64,000 nt of DNA from Gordionus sp. m RMFG-2023 (Eukaryota > Nematomorpha > Gordioida > Chordodea > Parachordodidae), in contig NC_088777.1 of the NCBI RefSeq assembly GCF_954871325.1, positions 44,245,366 to 44,309,365 on the forward strand, given 5' to 3'. Numbering within the stretch: position 1 is the first letter of the stretch; each line of letters starts with the position of its first letter. The notes beneath the pieces were generated by a model. That model ran no database searches. It was not told where the DNA came from and saw nothing but the letters and a program-made list of their open reading frames with translations. Below are positions 48,059 through 58,448 of the stretch, piece after piece. Made by a program: the position numbers and the translations under genes.

Positions 48059-48478
48059 TTGTTATTTTATTTAATGAATAAATTTGGATCGTCTTGTTAT
48101 GAAATATGGTTTGTTTTATGTTATGAAATATGGCTTGTAAAAATTATCATCTTACTTAAAGAATATTTTTTATTACATATGCTAGAATACGCCAAAAAAA
48201 ATTCTGAAGTTAGGTATTTTAAGTCAATAAAGGATAGAACACTTAACCAGAGTTTTTTTGTTTCACTGTGTGATATTAATAGAAAAAACATTATCGACTA
48301 CTTCAAGAGGAATTATATTAATAGATTTTTAATAGAGGTCATAAAAGACAATCCGTGGTCCCAAAAACATCAAATTGAGCTCCGATATTTGCTAGATACT
48401 TGGAATATAAATCAGAATACTACGAAGACCACCACAATAATATATGCATCAGAAGGAATAATAAGTTTGTCAACCTAA
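48059..48478 (+). CDS. Unrecognised 139-codon open reading frame
   Basis: A long frame for this base composition. The start is hydrophobic (about residues 1-35), then KKNSEVRYFKSIKDRT, INRKNIIDYFKRNYINRF and NPWSQKHQIELRYLLDTW. No family is recognised. It could be an exon of an unknown gene or a worn transposon piece. The sequence after it (about 48480-49389) shows nothing. Confidence 0.3.
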   Translation: MLFYLMNKFGSSCYEIWFVLCYEIWLVKIIILLKEYFLLHMLEYAKKNSEVRYFKSIKDRTLNQSFFVSLCDINRKNIIDYFKRNYINRFLIEVIKDNPWSQKHQIELRYLLDTWNINQNTTKTTTIIYASEGIISLST

Positions 48479-49389
48479 TGAAAAAAAGAACAACCATCAA
48501 TCTAGGTAGCTCAAGAAAAGTTAATACAAGATTCCTTGACGAAGCGAAACTAGAATAGCGTGTTGATAGACAGATGCCAAAATAGAGCTAGCGCTATTGT
48601 TGCTATGAATATTAGATATGACATGTAAGCTTATTTAAATTCCATTATTTACAAGTTTTTGTGAACTAGTACTGTTTAAATAACTATTTTGTCTATTTAA
48701 ATACAATGAAATTATTTGTCTAATAAAAGAAAACTTATCTTATTACAAAATTAAGTCGAGAATATCACAATTTGGATGCATCTTGCACTTACACATAATA
48801 AATGAAATGTAAAATAAATATAGAAAATATTACTTAAAAATAATCATTTTCATATAATAATTAAAAAATATATATATCTCTATAAAAAATACGAATTATT
48901 AATTAAATTGTATAACTATGGATGTAAGCCGCATAATTTTATACATCGATTTAACTAGGTATCTTATTACTTTAATTATCATTTATATTGTTTTTTAAAA
49001 AATGAGCTAATTTCTACACGATATTTTTTCCATATCTTATTTCCTCGATTTTTTATAAAGAGTTTTGATTTCCGGGGTCTTAATTCCCTTACCAATAAAA
49101 TACATATAATCATTATTCATGAAAATTTATAACTAATCAAATTAAATGAGTTGGAAAATAAAAGCTTAAAATTACAAAATTAATCTGCAAGCATTATCTT
49201 ATGAAATTTTTAATGTATTAAATGCATGAATGCACACAAAGAAACTACGAGGGATTGCTAAAATGCAGGAGGTTTCAATTTAATATTTTTTATTATCTTT
49301 AGTAGTTATTAAGTTAATAGCTAAATATTGTCCGCGAGGCCGTACGAGGTATATACACCACCTCTTTTTCATTTGTATTATTAAAAACA

Positions 49390-49418
49390 ATGTCTCATTT
49401 GAAAGAGATCACATTTAA
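49390..49418 (+). CDS. Possible first coding exon of the BRD8-like gene
   Basis: ATG at 49390 gives MSHLKEITF plus two bases before GTAAAA. Joining to the exon at 50522 (G) makes a Lys codon and keeps frame. Nine residues carry no family signal, so this rests only on phase and position. Confidence 0.25.
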
Positions 49419-52400
49419 GTAAAATATTTCATAAGTCAATTATATTTAAATTTTTTACAAGAATATCTCATCACCATTATGGATATGTCATCATTGCCGA
49501 TGAAATTTGAGTATTTTTTATATTTTAGCTGATTCAAATTTAATTAATTATGTTATATAAAAGAGAAATTGATGACGTCTTGCAATAACTGAAGGAACAT
49601 TTTATAAGAATACACAATATCAAGTAAAATATTATAATATTTATGAATAATTAGAGTTGGAGAAAATTTATAACTGTTGTCAAAAGCTAATTTTAAAAAT
49701 TTATTGAATTAGCATTTTGTTCGTCTAAATCTAATATATTTAGAATTACATATCTATTAATTATCTACAATTTATCGGGTATAAGATGAACAATTGTTAT
49801 CAATATGGTTAACTAAAAGATTGAAAGAGATATATAATGGTAGGTTAATTTAGTTATATCTGAATAAAATGCTTAGTGATAATTACTAAGAAATAACTTA
49901 AACAAAACTAAAAAACATGTTACTTCTATGTACGATTGTCTTAAAATTTATCCCACAACAAAATAACAATTAAATTATATCTCGCGCAAGAGTTTTTTTA
50001 TTATATTTAACCCCATTAAAAAGGTTTTTGCAAGCTGCAAATAAAACACTTAGCATTTCTTCACCCGCCTCCTGCAATGACGATATAATTTAATAAGGTC
50101 AAGAAAAAACAACTTAAAATATATAGGTCTAAATCATGAGCTTGTTCTCTAGTTTCGTGGTTAGTAGCCAAACCCCTCTTCTGAGTTTTACACAATCAAC
50201 TAATTATCACTAATATAAGCAAACAATTTTTATAAAATTTAAGAAAACCTAATGAGTTCAAGAATCAAGTTCAGAACTCGAGTCACGGCTTGAGTTCAGG
50301 ATTTGAGTCATACAATGGATTGACTAATCGACTTACAAGTTTTTATTTACTTTTCAACTAAAAACTCGACTTGAGTTGTGCTTATGACGATTAATCAGAG
50401 TCGTTTCACAATACTAACTTTGGGTAGTTTTGATAATTGCTAGATATTGCCCGACGTGGTGCTTAATCATATGCCCATGGAATCTGAGTATTTTTTATAT
50501 TTTAGCTGATTTATATTAAAGGATTTATGTTATGCATAGAGAAATTCCGAATAACGTTCTGCAATATCTGGAAGAACATTTTATAAGAATACACAATATC
50601 AAGTAAAATATAATAATATTTTATAACATTAATAATAATTAAGGGTTGGAGAAAATTTATTGAATGTTTACAATGATGGAAATTTTAAAGAATTTATTGA
50701 ATTGGCATTTTGTTCGTCTAAGTATTTAATAATATATTTAGAATTACATATATATTGTTTATCAAGAATTTATCAGCAATCAGCTGAACAATTATTACCA
50801 GTATGGCTAACTAAAAAATTAAAAGAGAGATATAAAGGTAATTTATCAATAAATTATTTTCTACTATTATTTTATAAATAAGGTCATTTTGCTAATAAAA
50901 ATAAAAGCCTCCTATCTTCTGATCTAAGTGATCATAGTAGTGAATCTTCAAATTCTATTTTATATCCTGAAAATGCCTTACCTCGATCGCCTCATCATGA
51001 TTTATTAAATTCTATCAATCCAAAATCCTCAAGTTCAACATATATAAATCATCCCAGCAAACTTGAAAATGTTAATAATTCAATAAATAGCTTTTTCCCA
51101 AAGCATCATTATGATAACTTTATAGATGTGATTCAGCCTATTAATTTTCCCAATTTCAATTTATCAAATATAAATACTTCTTTAGCAATTAAAAGTTTGA
51201 TTGATGATATGTTAATGAAAATAGAGTGCAATCAAATGCCAAAATATGCTAAATCTCAATTCAAAACAAATTTATTGATCCAAAATTTATCTGTAATTAA
51301 TAATTGTGTTCAAGACCTTTTAGACAATGTGTGTTTAAAGGTGAGTAATGCAAATAACACTAATATCTTGACATCAAATGATGGAAATAATTTTCCTAAA
51401 TCACCTGTATCTATAATTTTAGAAAGTGAAACAAGCTCACTTTCAATTGAATCAACTAACAGCACCTCATCTAGTGAAGATTATGATGATGATGATAGTA
51501 GAGATATAGATGAAAATTTTGATAATAATCAAATATACACAGACTTAAAAGGTTCGGTTCAACATCAAACTAACAATTTAGATGTAGCATATGACCAATT
51601 ACCAACCCTACACACATTTTACAACAACAATGAAAAAATCTCTAATAATTCAGAGATTATTGAATTATATGATAATAATGATATTCATAATCTAAAAAAT
51701 TGCCATGAATCAATGATTCCAGAATTTATAACTAATAGTCCATATATTAAGAAAAAACAGCATTTAAATGCACTGAATATAATTACTAATTCTGAATTAC
51801 ACAATGAAAGCTTATTAGGAAATAGTGCAATGGATAATACACCTTCCAAATTTTCCCTGGATATTGGTAATGAAGGAATCATCTCTTATGATGATGTGAC
51901 TACTATTAATGGATCATCTTTTAAATACAATATGTATGCATCATCTCCTACATTTGAAGTAAAAAATGGAGATGCCAGTTATCATGATTATAAGGACATA
52001 TCATGCCAGCACCATTTTAAAACAGACCTGAGTGATAAATTAATAAGTGATACTTCACAAAACTTTAATGAACATATTCAAAACCCATTGAATGGAGAGC
52101 AACTAAACACCAACACAATGAATATTAAATCAATGGACATCATATCCCCTGTTATGGAATGCAGCAATTTACCTGATACATTCACAAAATTGCCATGTCA
52201 AACAAATTCATTACCAAATACTAGTCCAAATAGTTCAAGTCTGGATTCAACCCTTCCTTATGTTAATTCTAAAGCCTCTAAAATCTTTTTCAAACCTACC
52301 ATTTTACTCAATCCCATAGGTATGGACATATTTAAAACTTGCTAATTAAATAACTTTTCACAGGTTATGGCCTAGGTTTCACTGATAAATATAACCAAAT

Positions 52401-55400
52401 CAAATGCAGCACCTCAACATTCCCAGAGGTTAATTTTAAGTTAGATGTCAAAACCATATTTCCAAATCCCCTTTCCAACATTAGCAGTATGAAGCACATC
52501 TTTGGGCTTGCGACCAAAGTACAGCCTTATAAGATTATTATTATTATGTATTTTTGTATAAATTATTTTAAAGGAATATTGCCTCTTTTAATTTAATAAA
52601 TGATAAGAAATTATTGCTTTTCTTTGTTTAAAGATTACAGAAAGTGATTCAAGTGGAAACATGAAGATGCATGGGTCTTCCATTTCTAGTTCTCTCAGGA
52701 GCAGTTCACAGCTAGTTCACACTATTTCTGAGCCTAAGGAAATTTGTAATAAATATTTTAAGGCTAAATCAATGTTCACACATCATTCACATCCTTTTAG
52801 TAATAATAATTTGAACTTTACAAAAGTCAGTGCAATATATGATAACGATAAGGGCCAAAATAGTCATTCCATTACAGCTTTTACACAAAATCAAAATTAT
52901 GAAAGCTGCTCTACATCATCAAAATTTAAATCCTGTCAAAATTTGGCCGCATCTTTGACTTCCAGTGATTTAAGTTCATTGCCTTTGATCTCAAATCTAA
53001 CAGCTTGCAACAATTTCACATATGATCCAGAAGAGAGTAGGCGAATTGACGTCCTCTCTCCTACCAAAAAAATCGTAATACAAAATTCACACTCTCTTGA
53101 GTTATTATCGAAAACTCGAACTTTATCCAAATACGTTTCCCCAGTTTTTTACGTTGTAGGAAGAAAGAAGCGTAAATATATAAAACGAAAATACACATCA
53201 CACTTCAACACCAAGAGATTGAAGTAATCACTCCCTTCACCTTCAAAAACAATTTTTACTTTTAAAATCAAATAAATTGAGATATATTAAAATTATTTTG
53301 TTTCTAGAAAAAACCCTAGATCTCCATCTGATAGCATCTCTGTCGATCAACACTCATATGATATTCACGATGAATCTTTTATCGACCAAACATCGAACCC
53401 AACTGATACCGCCACTTCTCAACAATCATATAAAAAAACGTCCTTACTCTGGAAAACGAGAGCTTTGATACTACTTGATCGATTGTACATCATTCCAGGT
53501 AGTGATGTGTATTATTCCCCCATCACAGAAAATCAGGCGCCAGATTATTCAAAGATTGTCAAACATCCTATGGACTATTCGACACTCAGAAAATATATTC
53601 GCAACGGAACGGTTACCAATGACACCCAATTATTAGAGAATATTTTGATTATTCATACGGTAATTCAAAATAATTAAATTTAATATTTCAATATCCATCT
53701 ACTTATAATATCACACCTTTTAGAGTTTTTTTTTGCTAGTGGGTTATTTCTGTTAACATTTGGTTATTTGATAAATTTACCCCCCTGGATATTTGTGTGA
53801 AATTTTATGTACAAACTACAGCTAAAGCTTGGTTCAAATTTAGCATCCTGGATTTTACATTTTTGGAAATATCAAGTTTGTGCGTGCACCTTTGAGATGT
53901 TAAACTTAGACAATTGCCAAAGTTATCAAAACATTTGTAGTGTATAGAATATATTGGGACTCAAAATTTTGATCAAAATTAGAAGTTCTGAATTATCATG
54001 GGCCCAAATTTAATAAATTTTACTGTACATTTTATTTTAAACAATATTATTATATTTTTTATAACATCCCATTCTAATGTTAAAGATTATTGGTAAAAAA
54101 TAAATTAAGACCCATTCTATTATAAATTATAAAAAAAATTGGAAAATCAAGTTTTCGCTTGCATGAAGAAAGTCAATAAAAACACTTTAGAATAATTTAA
54201 TTAGGACTGTGCCGATCCACATATTTTCACCAATCCGATCCGATACTGGTTCAAAACCCATCCGATACCGACCCGATATTTATATTGATTTTTCCAACAC
54301 CCTCTTTTGAACCAAATATAATTAAGAAATCAATATTTTGTATGCAAAAAATCGAATTATGCATTTAATTTAATTTTTTTATTTCTTCAATAATTCAAAA
54401 AAGTTTACGCATATTGGTAGTATTAAATGGATTTTTCATTATTCCTTTCCATGATATTAGAATTCCGCAGATAACGCATTTTGCAAAATTAACTTTGTCT
54501 AAAATATTTCCATAATTTGAATACCATATTTAAAAAAATTCTTTTATTTAAAGTATAAATATAAAATTGGCGTTATTATTTAAAAAGATTTCTAATAAAA
54601 AAACTTTGGGTGTTTCTTTCTATTTTTATAAAAATCTTTTAAAATATTATAAATCTATTTTTAAAAAAAATAAATAAAATTTAAGGGATTCTATGCATTT
54701 TTAGAAAATATTATTAATGTAAAATAAATATACATAAAATACCAAGAAAAAGTAAAAAGATCGGATCGGGTTTTACAGGTATCGGCCCGATCCGAGATTT
54801 ATGGAAAACGTTAAATATTGGTGCCGATCTGATATTTATTATCGGCACAGCCCTAAATAAGTGGTATTTTTTTATAATAGTAAAGAATCATTTTAAATTA
54901 ACTAAAAAATTCTAAGGTTGGATTATTGAAAATATTTTTTGATATATATAGGGGAGACCAGGGCTAGTCGGCGCAAGGGGCTTGTCGGTTCAGTGTATTT
55001 TATTTAAAAACCAGACATGTTTAAATAGCCTTGTATAATATGTACATTTGAGGCTAAAAATTTTCCTATTAAATTATACTTACAAATAGATATATTATAA
55101 TATATTATTTATGTAATAATATAAAATAAGTATTCATTGGCTACTATTATATATTTAAATCAAATCTATGAGAATTAGGAAAAAAATAATAAAAATTTAT
55201 TAAAAATTTTAATTTTTTATAATTCAAATAATTTCATATTTTGTCTATTTTATATGAATTATTTTTTTGTAAATACTATATTTATATCAATAAAACTTTG
55301 CCCATGAAAATAATGCAATATTAATATTAGCTTATGATTAACAAAAAAATTGAATTTCTACCCCCGGGTTTGGGTTTTGTTGGTGCAAAAAACGAATAAT

Positions 55401-58400
55401 TTATCAATGCATAAGGTTAGGTGGATGTTTGGGCTATCTCATGATATCTTTTAAATCCAAATTTCTGACCTATGATGATTTTGACAAAAATTGCGTCGAC
55501 TACCTTTGGTCTCCCATACATGTAATTTACTGTTTTGTAAAATATTTCATATCATTAAGAATTAAAATATTTCATAAATAATGTGTTGTAGATTATTTTA
55601 CCATATAATAAGATTATCATATAAAAACATTTTAAATAATTTTAAGACAAATTACATATTATCCCAAAAGATTATCTTTGTTTTTTTAAAAATATTTTTA
55701 AGATTTTTGCTTTTGAAAAAAAAATTCAGATCAGATATAGATTAGTCTTAGACCTAATTTATAGCAAACCAGTTATGTTCAAGTATTACGTTATGCTGAT
55801 TCTTCATAACGTTAACAATGACAAATTGAGCGTTAATATTTTTTGAAATAACGCTCCATATTTATGAATTATACCTATTTATTGGCTTGATTTTGTAAAA
55901 CGCAGCGTTAAATAGCCCACCGTATGGGGATAACGCGTTTACTATATATTAGGCCTTACTCACATTTGCTAACAATTTTATAAAAATATTTAACTTTAAA
56001 ATCGTGTTAAATTGACCGCCACATTAAAATAAATAATTTTTTTTATAGAAATATAAATGTTTACACTTTATCTTGATATTAGAATAATTAATTTTGGATA
56101 AATTTTAGTGAATCTTAAATGGAATGATAGACAATTGATAAGCATAAAAATAGATCATGCTTTCATACTTTGACCCTCGATATCTCCAAAATTATAAAAG
56201 CTAGGAGCAGTGTTGTACAACCGTTCGATTTGCGCAGATTTTAAAAACGGCTAACTCAATATTTTATCCAGAAATATTATACGCAAGCCATAAGATTTTG
56301 CTCATAGATGTGGCACAAATGTTTGGCATAGATTAGAGAAATCTCGAGGTTTGGACCATATTTTTCTGGCTAAAATATTGAGTTAACCTTTTAAGTTTGA
56401 CAGCACTGAAGGAATGCTTTAATTTGAATCATACTTTAGTTACACGTTTATTTTATATACAAAACTTTACCCAAATTTCAACTATCCAAAAATTCTATAT
56501 ATTTTTGATATGGCATGTTCCGCCTCCCAGTGATGTGGGATTATTTTAATTAAACTTAGTTTATAAAAGGGTATTAAAGTTATCATGATATATATTTTAT
56601 TTCTTACTTGATATTTCTCTTTCTTTTTTTTTGCTAAAATTGAAGTTGGTTTGATTTTTTTTACGTATAAAAATGATTAATTGGTTGATAAATAACTTTA
56701 AACTTGAGCTTTTTATGGGGTCATGTCCGGGTTTTCGAGTTAGATTGACTCGGGAATACATTTTTAGGAAATATCCATACAAGTATGACTGACGACTTGA
56801 AACAAAAAAATTATTTAGTTTTTAAAAGCTTGAACTTCATTTTAAATGTTAACCATTAATTTTTTTGAATAGTCTCCAAAATCCAAGCATTTATTAATAT
56901 TTTGAAACCCATTTAATTAATTAATATTTTACTATAAATCTTATTTATAAATAATTTCTTTAGAATTGGTGAAAATTTAGTTTATAATCATTTTTGTTTT
57001 CTTCTTCAAAATTTACTTTATTCTTCAATCTCATCAAATTTAATTAAATATTAAAAACGAAGTTTGGGAAATATATGGATAAAGCTAATAATAGTACCGA
57101 TGCAAGATTCTACTTGAAATTACTAAGCAAATTTTTCATTTATGATGATTTATTTTTGATGATTTATTTGTACGCTTTGAATTGATTGAAAAGATATTTT
57201 AAAAAAATACATTTAATATATAGGGTCATCTGGACCTCTTTCATATCTAATGAAACTTTGCATCAGGATTATACGTATTCCGAACCCATGCATATTTATT
57301 TTTTAAGCATTAACACAATTAGTTCCGTAAATATGGTGGTTCAAAGCTTAAAAAAATAGCGCCAGTTCTAATTCGGAAAAACTTATAATAATAAAGATTA
57401 CTAAAAGAATAAATGATAGAGAGGACTCTACATTTATATCATTAGAAAACTCCTGATCCCCTTAAAAATAATTCAATATTTTTAAAAAATATTAGAAGTT
57501 TTTTTTATATTTGAAAAGGGCTAAGATAGATTTTTTAATATGTACTTGAGCATAAAATTTTCTAAAAAATGGTATATATTTTATGTTTATTAATTCAATA
57601 TAAATTTATAATGAAAAAATTAGTTTGGGATAACCATTTTTTTTAGTAATTTGATTTTTTCTAATTTTTTATCATTATACATGGCGATGTACATAAGAAA
57701 CTATATTATTATATTCTTTAAAATATATAATTATAAATAAACAACATTTACGTAATTTTTGAAATAAAATATTATTTAGTCTCTGATTTCCATTTTATTC
57801 TGGTTTTAAAACCTCCTTGGATGTAAGCGTCTAAGTATGTCATGATGTTGTTATAGGATTTATAATTCCTATAATGTTGACAGTTATATAATTATATATA
57901 ATATATTAAGTTCAAAAGTTCATGGCAAAATTTTCTGAAATTAACAGGGTATTTATTTTAAACATGTTGGAATACGTTACCGGTAAATGCTTGAATATAA
58001 GATGTTAATCATAAATGTCTGTATTACAAAATGGAGTTAGTTTATATTTATTATATAGGTTACACCGGTTCGGTTCCGCAATTAATTTCGGCTTTAATTC
58101 TCTAACATTTTATTAGAGAGTTTTGGTCCCAGTTCCCATTTGTCCCCATTACAAGGGTTTCAGGTTTTTGCCGATTTAAATGTTCAATCAAGATTTTATT
58201 AAAATCGTAAAACATATTTTTTTTATTGAATATTACGCATTATTCAAATTATTGACACAGAATACCTTGATGTACAACTCCGAGGATGATCTCATTTCCC
58301 TCGTAAACGTAAAAGTTTGGAAATTGGTCAATGAGTGTTTTCGCGAATATTTTTCTTCCATTTTGTAAGTTTAAAATACAAATTTGAAACTACAAAATTT

Positions 58401-58448
58401 ATTAAATCTTATTCGAATTTTTCTAGATCAGCCGATTCGGAAGAATAA
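49390..58448 (+). CDS. BRD8: BRD8-like bromodomain gene
   Basis: Exons read: 50522-50602, 50644-50837, 50883-52319, 52364 to 52486 or 52518, 52634 or 52641 to 53223, 53308-53659, 58261-58364, 58427-58448. A possible first exon is 49390-49418. Phases agree at all junctions. The C-terminal bromodomain is split over exons 53308-53659 and 58261-58364: VYYSPITENQAPDYSKIV, HPMDYSTLRKYIRNG, then NTLMYNSEDD. The acetyl-lysine-binding Asn lies in MYN. PIT..QAPDY, IRNG and MYNSEDD match human BRD8 (PVT..IAPGY, IENG, MYNSSDH) better than BRD4, CREBBP or TAF1 as I recall them. BRD8 is a subunit of the TIP60/NuA4 histone acetyltransferase complex. About 730 residues before the domain are Asn/Ser-rich and look disordered. 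I did not find the SANT-like N-terminus of BRD8, so the symbol is tentative. Confidence 0.65.
49502..49860 (+). pseudogene. Decayed tandem copy of two BRD8-like exons
   Basis: This stretch aligns with 50479-50836 over its whole length, including the shared TATTTTTTATATTTTAGCTG and TTATAAGAATACACAATATC. It covers both exons and the intron between. The exon equivalents contain in-frame stops (for example CAA TAA in the first), so it is probably skipped in splicing. The downstream copy is open. The two copies lie about 980 bp apart. Confidence 0.8.
50522..50602 (+). CDS. BRD8-like gene, N-terminal exon a
   Basis: The reading frame gives IYVMHREIPNNVLQYLEEHF and then IRIHNI before the donor GTAAAA. 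The acceptor is TATTAAAG. It joins in phase to the next exon (AA|G). I do not recognise the domain; a helical segment is likely from the pattern of hydrophobic residues. Confidence 0.5.
50644..50837 (+). CDS. BRD8-like gene, N-terminal exon b
   Basis: Encodes VGENLLNVYNDG, EFIELAFCSSKYL, a helical stretch with YCLSRIYQQSAEQLLP and VWLTKKLKERYK. It ends in phase 1 at GTAATT and joins GT at 50883 as Gly. It looks like a compact helical domain of unknown family. Conservation of an open frame here, against decay of the upstream duplicate, suggests that this copy is used. Confidence 0.6.
50883..52319 (+). CDS. BRD8-like gene, large disordered exon
   Basis: This is a single open exon of about 480 codons, by far the longest host reading frame in the window. 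It is rich in Ser, Asn and Asp, with an acidic patch (SSEDYDDDDSRDIDENFDNN) and a more ordered piece near the start (SLAIKSLIDDMLMKIECNQ). The acceptor is TATAAATAAG and the donor ATAG|GTATGG. Composition suggests a flexible scaffold linker; no catalytic motif is visible. Confidence 0.8.
52364..52518 (+). CDS. BRD8-like gene, small middle exon
   Basis: After the acceptor TTTTCACAG the frame reads YGLGFTDKYNQIKC and VNFKLDVKTIFPNPL. The Gly codon is completed from the previous exon. The end is uncertain: donor GTATGA at 52487 or GTACAG at 52519, each with a compatible acceptor downstream (52641 or 52634). Confidence 0.65.
52634..53223 (+). CDS. BRD8-like gene, Ser-rich exon with basic end
   Basis: The frame carries DSSGNMKMHGSSISSS, long Ser/Asn-rich sequence, then YVVGRKKRKYIKRKYTSHF, a basic cluster that could be a nuclear localisation signal. 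It ends AA at the donor GTAATC and joins A at 53308 to give Lys. The start is 52634 or 52641 depending on the acceptor. Confidence 0.75.
53308..53659 (+). CDS. BRD8: BRD8-like gene, bromodomain N-terminal part
   Basis: An acidic lead (SYDIHDESFIDQ) precedes LLWKTRALILLDRLYIIPG, VYYSPITENQAPDYSKIV, HPMDYSTLRKYI and LLENILIIHT. This covers helix Z, the ZA loop with PMD, and helices A and B. It ends in phase 0 at GTAATT. The next exon lies 4.6 kb away. Confidence 0.85.
54201..54856. mobile_element. Non-autonomous hAT in the BRD8-like intron
   Basis: Ends TTAGGACTGTGCCGATCC and ATCGGCACAGCCCTAA are inverted repeats. Subterminal CCGATCCGATA and ATCGGATCGGG repeats link it to 4362-5167. No clean 8-bp duplication is visible, so it is older. 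No coding capacity. Confidence 0.8.
54952..55515. mobile_element. MITE with GGGAGACCA ends in the BRD8-like intron
   Basis: Left GGGAGACCAGGGCTAGTCGG and reverse complement of right GGGAGACCAAAGGTAGTCGA form terminal inverted repeats of about 23 bp. The interior is AT-rich and non-coding. The superfamily is not assigned, because the target duplication is unclear. Confidence 0.7.
56208..56408. mobile_element. Foldback MITE family F1, best-preserved copy
   Basis: The ends are CAGTGTTGT and ACAGCACTG. Inside, AAAAACGGCTAACTCAATAT (with TTTATCC) faces CTGGCTAAAATATTGAGTTA (then ACC), and TAAGATTTTGCTCATAGATG sits in the core. It is 201 bp without coding sequence. The CAGTG terminus suggests a hAT- or mariner-derived MITE. 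It lies in the 4.6-kb intron that splits the bromodomain. Confidence 0.8.
58261..58364 (+). CDS. BRD8: BRD8-like gene, bromodomain C-terminal part
   Basis: The acceptor TTGACACAG opens NTLMYNSEDDLISLVNVKVW and KLVNECFREYF, the BC loop with the acetyl-lysine Asn and helix C. Human BRD8 has NAVMYNSSDHDV at this point. The donor is a full consensus GTAAGT. Confidence 0.85.
58427..58448 (+). CDS. BRD8: BRD8-like gene, last coding exon (22 nt)
   Basis: After a 62-bp intron and the acceptor TTTTTCTAG, one base completes Leu and SADSEE follows before TAA at 58446-58448. An AATAAA overlaps the stop, and more lie near 58530. If the intron were retained, the protein would end at a stop directly at the donor. 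Confidence 0.65.

Noticed and set aside
53277-53468. 63-codon plus-strand frame
   Set aside because: Another frame of the BRD8-like exon at 53308-53659; the frame leading into the bromodomain is the supported one.
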